Under the pieces are notes generated by a model. It saw only the letters and a list, made by a program, of their open reading frames with translations. It was not told the origin of the DNA and did no database searches. A stretch of DNA of 64,000 bases from NCBI RefSeq assembly GCF_000332975.1, contig NZ_BANR01000007.1:124001-188000 (forward strand), written 5' to 3'. This stretch comes from Gordonia aichiensis NBRC 108223. Lineage in GTDB: Bacteria; Actinomycetota; Actinomycetes; Mycobacteriales; Mycobacteriaceae. A program made the translations under genes and the position numbers. Below, one piece after another: positions 60,934-64,000 of this stretch. The first letter of the stretch is position 1. The number at the start of each line of letters is the position of its first letter.

Positions 60934-63015
60934 ATGATGGATGAGAACGTCATGACGACACCGATACCCCGCCCCGTCCGCAGTGTGCTCGTCGCCAACC
61001 GTGGCGAAATCGCGTGCCGGGTGATCGAGACCTTGCGCCGCATGGGGATTCGCAGCATCGCAGTCTATTCCGACGCAGACGCCGACGCGCTGCACGTGCG
61101 CATGGCCGACGTCGCCGTGCGGCTCGGACCCGCACCCGCGGCGCAGAGCTACCTCGACATCGACGCGGTGGTGCGTGCTGCCCGGCAGACCGGTGCCGAC
61201 GCGGTTCACCCCGGTTACGGATTCCTGTCCGAGAACCAGAAATTCGCGGCAGCGCTTGACGCCGCCGGCATCACGTTCATCGGACCGCCCGTTGCGGCGA
61301 TCGCGACGATGGGCGACAAGATCACCGCACGCGCGGCCGTCGTCGAACGCGACGTCCCGGTGGTGCCCGGCCTGTCACGTCCCGGCCTGACCGACGACGA
61401 CCTGATCACTGCGGCGCCCGACATCGGATTCCCGGTGCTGATCAAGCCAAGTGCCGGCGGTGGCGGCAAGGGTATGCACCGCGTGGAGGAAGCCGCCGAA
61501 CTGCCTGCCGCACTGCAGCGCGCGCGTCGTGAGGCGGGATCGGCGTTCGGCGACGACTCGCTGTTCCTCGAGCACTTCGTCGACACGCCCCGCCATATCG
61601 AGGTGCAGATACTCGCCGACCAGTACGGCAACGTGATCCACCTCGGTGAGCGCGAGTGTTCGCTGCAACGCCGCCATCAGAAGGTCATCGAGGAGGCACC
61701 CTCTGCGCTCCTCGACGAGGCGACGCGCGCCAGAATCGGTGAGGCGGCATGCGACGCCGCGCGCAGCGTCGGTTACACCGGAGCGGGTACCGTCGAGTTC
61801 ATCGTGTCGGCCAAGCGCCCGGAACAGTTCTTCTTCATGGAGATGAACACCCGTCTGCAGGTCGAGCATCCCGTCACCGAGATGGTCACCGGGATTGACC
61901 TCGTGGAACAACAGATCAGGGTGGCGCGTGGTGAGAAGCTCGCGCTCACGCAAGCCGACGTTGTCCTGACAGGCCACGCGATCGAGGCGAGGGTGTACGC
62001 AGAGGACCCCGCACGTGGATTCCTGCCGACCGGCGGCACCATCGTCGCACTCGACCAACCGGCCGGCGCCGGTACGACCACCGAATACAGCGGAGTTCGA
62101 GTCGATTCGGCGATGTTCGAGGGCATGGTCGTCGGCAGCGATTACGACCCGATGCTGGCCAAGGTGATCGCATACGGCAGTGACCGCGACGAGGCGATCG
62201 AGCGTCTCGACCAGGCGCTTGCACACACCAGGGTGCTCGGCGTGGTGACGAACATCGACTTCTGCCGTTTCGTGCTGGCGCAGGATCGTGTCCGCGACGC
62301 CGACCTCGACACCGAACTCCTCGACAGACTCGTTGTCGATTACGCTGCGCCGCAGCCGGTCCCGGAGGCACTGGTCCTCGTCGGTGCTGCGCGCACCGGT
62401 CTACGGCGTCCCGGCGACGTCTGGCACACCGAGGTCGGCTGGCGGATCGGTGCGCAGGCCCCCGTCGTGACCCGCATCGTCGACGACGCCGGGAGGCACG
62501 CGACGATCTCACTGCGGGTCGACGAGGCAACCGGCGACACCCTGCGCGGACGCGCGTCGATCACCGGAGATGATGTCGAGAGCTGGGACGCCGATGTCGA
62601 GTACCGTCGAATCGACAGGGGCGACAACGGCGATCACGCCGACCGTCTGATCGTCGACGGTGTCAGTCAGTCGTGGTCGCACACCGAGATCGACGGCACC
62701 TGGTGGGTGTCGGGACCGCGGGGGTCGTGGACACTCGAACTCGCCCGACCGGTCCTTGACGAGGCGGCCGACGAGAAGGCGGGTGAGATCACCTCACCCA
62801 TGCCGGGAACCGTTGTGGCCGTGGCGGTCGCAGATGGCGACGAGGTCGAGTCGGGTGTGCCCGTGCTCGTCGTCGAGGCTATGAAGATGGAACACACCCT
62901 CACCGCGCCGACCGCGGGCGTCGTGGCGCTGGCGGCCAAGGTCGGCGACAAGGTCGCGGCCGGTCAAACACTTGCACAGGTAACCGACGAGAACTCGATG
63001 GAGCAGGTCAACTGA
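60934..63015 (+). CDS. accA1: Acyl-CoA carboxylase alpha subunit (biotin carboxylase + biotin carrier)
   Basis: A 693-residue biotin-dependent subunit. Biotin carboxylase features are [31 protein letters not shown], the ATP loop [33 protein letters not shown]; a BT-like linker follows. The C-terminal carrier domain has the biotinylation site EAMKMEHTL (Lys about 50 residues from the end). The start may be the ATG at 60934, 60937 or 60952. It ends with a TGATG overlap into the acyl-CoA dehydrogenase gene, so the three genes are coupled. Confidence 0.94.
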   Translation: MMDENVMTTPIPRPVRSVLVANRGEIACRVIETLRRMGIRSIAVYSDADADALHVRMADVAVRLGPAPAAQSYLDIDAVVRAARQTGADAVHPGYGFLSENQKFAAALDAAGITFIGPPVAAIATMGDKITARAAVVERDVPVVPGLSRPGLTDDDLITAAPDIGFPVLIKPSAGGGGKGMHRVEEAAELPAALQRARREAGSAFGDDSLFLEHFVDTPRHIEVQILADQYGNVIHLGERECSLQRRHQKVIEEAPSALLDEATRARIGEAACDAARSVGYTGAGTVEFIVSAKRPEQFFFMEMNTRLQVEHPVTEMVTGIDLVEQQIRVARGEKLALTQADVVLTGHAIEARVYAEDPARGFLPTGGTIVALDQPAGAGTTTEYSGVRVDSAMFEGMVVGSDYDPMLAKVIAYGSDRDEAIERLDQALAHTRVLGVVTNIDFCRFVLAQDRVRDADLDTELLDRLVVDYAAPQPVPEALVLVGAARTGLRRPGDVWHTEVGWRIGAQAPVVTRIVDDAGRHATISLRVDEATGDTLRGRASITGDDVESWDADVEYRRIDRGDNGDHADRLIVDGVSQSWSHTEIDGTWWVSGPRGSWTLELARPVLDEAADEKAGEITSPMPGTVVAVAVADGDEVESGVPVLVVEAMKMEHTLTAPTAGVVALAAKVGDKVAAGQTLAQVTDENSMEQVN

Positions 63016-64000
63016 TGGAACTCAGCCAGGAATACACCGACCTGATCGGCAGCGTGCGCGACTTCGCGCAGTCGGTGGTCGCGCCGGTCGCGGCGAAACA
63101 CGATGCCGAACACAGCTTCCCGTACGACGTGGTGTCCCAGATGGGCAAGATGGGATTGTTCGGCCTGCCCTTCCCCGAGGAGTACGGCGGTATGGGCGGA
63201 GACTACTTCGCGTTATCGCTGGCACTCGAAGAACTCGGCAAGGTCGACCAGTCCGTTGCGATCACACTCGAAGCCGGGGTCAGCCTCGGTGCGATGCCGA
63301 TCTACAAGTTCGGCACCGACGAGCAGAAGAAGCGCTACCTGCCCGACCTCACCTCGGGTGTGGCGCTGGCGGGCTTCGGCCTCACCGAACCGGGGGCGGG
63401 TTCAGACGCGGGCGCGACCGCGACAACAGCACGCGATGACGGTGACAGTTGGATCATCAACGGCGCCAAGCAGTTCATCACCAACTCGGGCACCGACATC
63501 ACGTCCCTGGTGACCGTCACCGCGGTGACCGGTGTCAAGGACAACGGGCGCAAGGAGATCTCTACGATCATCGTGCCGTCGGATACCGAAGGATTCACCG
63601 CAGAACCCGCGTACAACAAGGTCGGCTGGAACGCCTCTGATACCCATCCGCTCACATTCAGCGACGCGCGCGTACCCAAGGAGAACCTGCTCGGCGAACG
63701 CGGCCGCGGGTACGCCAACTTCCTGTCGATCCTCGACGAGGGACGCATCGCCATCGCGGCACTCGCGACGGGCGTGGCGCAGGGATGCGTCGACGAGAGC
63801 GTGAAGTACGCCAAGGAGCGGCAGTCATTCGGGCAGCCGATCGGAAACTACCAATCGGTGTCCTTCGCGATCGCCCGGATGGAGGCGAGGGCGCATGTCG
63901 CCCGAACGGCTTACTACGACGCCGCGGCGAAGATGTTGGCGGGCAAGCCGTTCAAGAAGGAGGCGTCGATCGCCAAGATGATCGCCAGCGAGGCCGCCAT
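63015..64000 (+). CDS. fadE19: Acyl-CoA dehydrogenase (isovaleryl-CoA type), cut by the right edge
   Basis: The 328 codons present encode the FAD acyl-CoA dehydrogenase core: LSQEYTDLIGSVRDFAQSVVAP at the N terminus, FPEEYGGMGGDY, signature LTEPGAGSDAGA near residue 120, WIINGAKQFITNSG, and SILDEGRIAIAALATGVAQGCVDESVKYAKERQSFGQPIGNYQ. The Glu of the isovaleryl/acyl-CoA active site and the C terminus would lie at or beyond the edge. Position after accD1-accA1 matches fadE19 of the mycobacterial leucine cluster, so isovaleryl-CoA is the likely substrate. No stop is reached. Confidence 0.9.
   Translation, partial: MELSQEYTDLIGSVRDFAQSVVAPVAAKHDAEHSFPYDVVSQMGKMGLFGLPFPEEYGGMGGDYFALSLALEELGKVDQSVAITLEAGVSLGAMPIYKFGTDEQKKRYLPDLTSGVALAGFGLTEPGAGSDAGATATTARDDGDSWIINGAKQFITNSGTDITSLVTVTAVTGVKDNGRKEISTIIVPSDTEGFTAEPAYNKVGWNASDTHPLTFSDARVPKENLLGERGRGYANFLSILDEGRIAIAALATGVAQGCVDESVKYAKERQSFGQPIGNYQSVSFAIARMEARAHVARTAYYDAAAKMLAGKPFKKEASIAKMIASEAA

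Noticed and set aside
59257-61209. 650-codon antisense ORF opposite accD1
   Set aside because: Shadow frame rich in His/Arg; accD1 and accA1 are complete on the plus strand.

Overview
The window reads as a chromosomal segment of a high-GC, mycolic-acid-containing actinobacterium (Mycobacteriales, most like Gordonia, Rhodococcus or Williamsia). The evidence is an antigen-85-type mycolyltransferase, a DUF732 lipoprotein, a type III glutamine synthetase, many GTG starts, and a gene block (nei/fpg, SDR, pgi, chorismate mutase, pcrA/uvrD1, M23 peptidase, sucC, sucD) in the same order as M. tuberculosis Rv0944-Rv0952. The species is an inference; no database search was possible.

Layout. 1-9131: benzoate/catechol ortho-cleavage locus. 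benA-benB-benC run leftwards and catR-catB-catC-catA run rightwards from a shared, dyad-rich promoter region, and an AAA+ ATPase follows catA. Benzoate is dihydroxylated by BenABC; after the BenD step (not in the window), catechol is opened by CatA and carried to muconolactone and the enol-lactone by CatB and CatC. BenC is cut by the left edge and carries an unexpected C-terminal FCD-like domain. 9148-16981: Tat lipoprotein esterase, MOSC protein, proline catabolism pair pruA-pruB, DUF418 membrane protein and a NarL-type two-component system. 17002-23711: aminophosphonate uptake and breakdown operon (FAD oxidoreductase, PhnX-like hydrolase, PhnSTUV transporter) divergent from a HutC-type GntR regulator with two palindromic operators. 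23742-29664: PucR-type regulator, glutamine synthetase III, FUSC membrane protein and a divergent MarR regulator.

29791-34275: SRPBCC protein, an AbiEi/DUF559-like gene bracketed by two near-identical 50-bp palindromes, mycolyltransferase, DUF732 lipoprotein, tRNA-Arg(CCU) and an SDR. 34283-50139: cobF, cysQ-like phosphatase and the Rv0944-Rv0952-like block ending in sucCD and a strong terminator. 50250-53552: a protein made mostly of exact nine-residue repeats, an RDD membrane protein, and a carboxyltransferase fused to a Nudix hydrolase. 53668-64000: nitroreductase, TetR regulator, a 380-bp non-coding hairpin array, indolepyruvate ferredoxin oxidoreductase, and divergently the leucine/isovalerate-type operon accD1-accA1-fadE (last gene cut by the right edge).

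Most promising oddities: the BenC-FCD fusion with a possible slippage tract at its start; the palindrome-bracketed AbiEi/DUF559 gene; the hairpin array at 55027-55409; the carboxyltransferase-Nudix fusion; the AAA+ ATPase attached to the cat genes; and the nonapeptide-repeat protein. No CRISPR array, insertion sequence, rRNA or prophage was seen.
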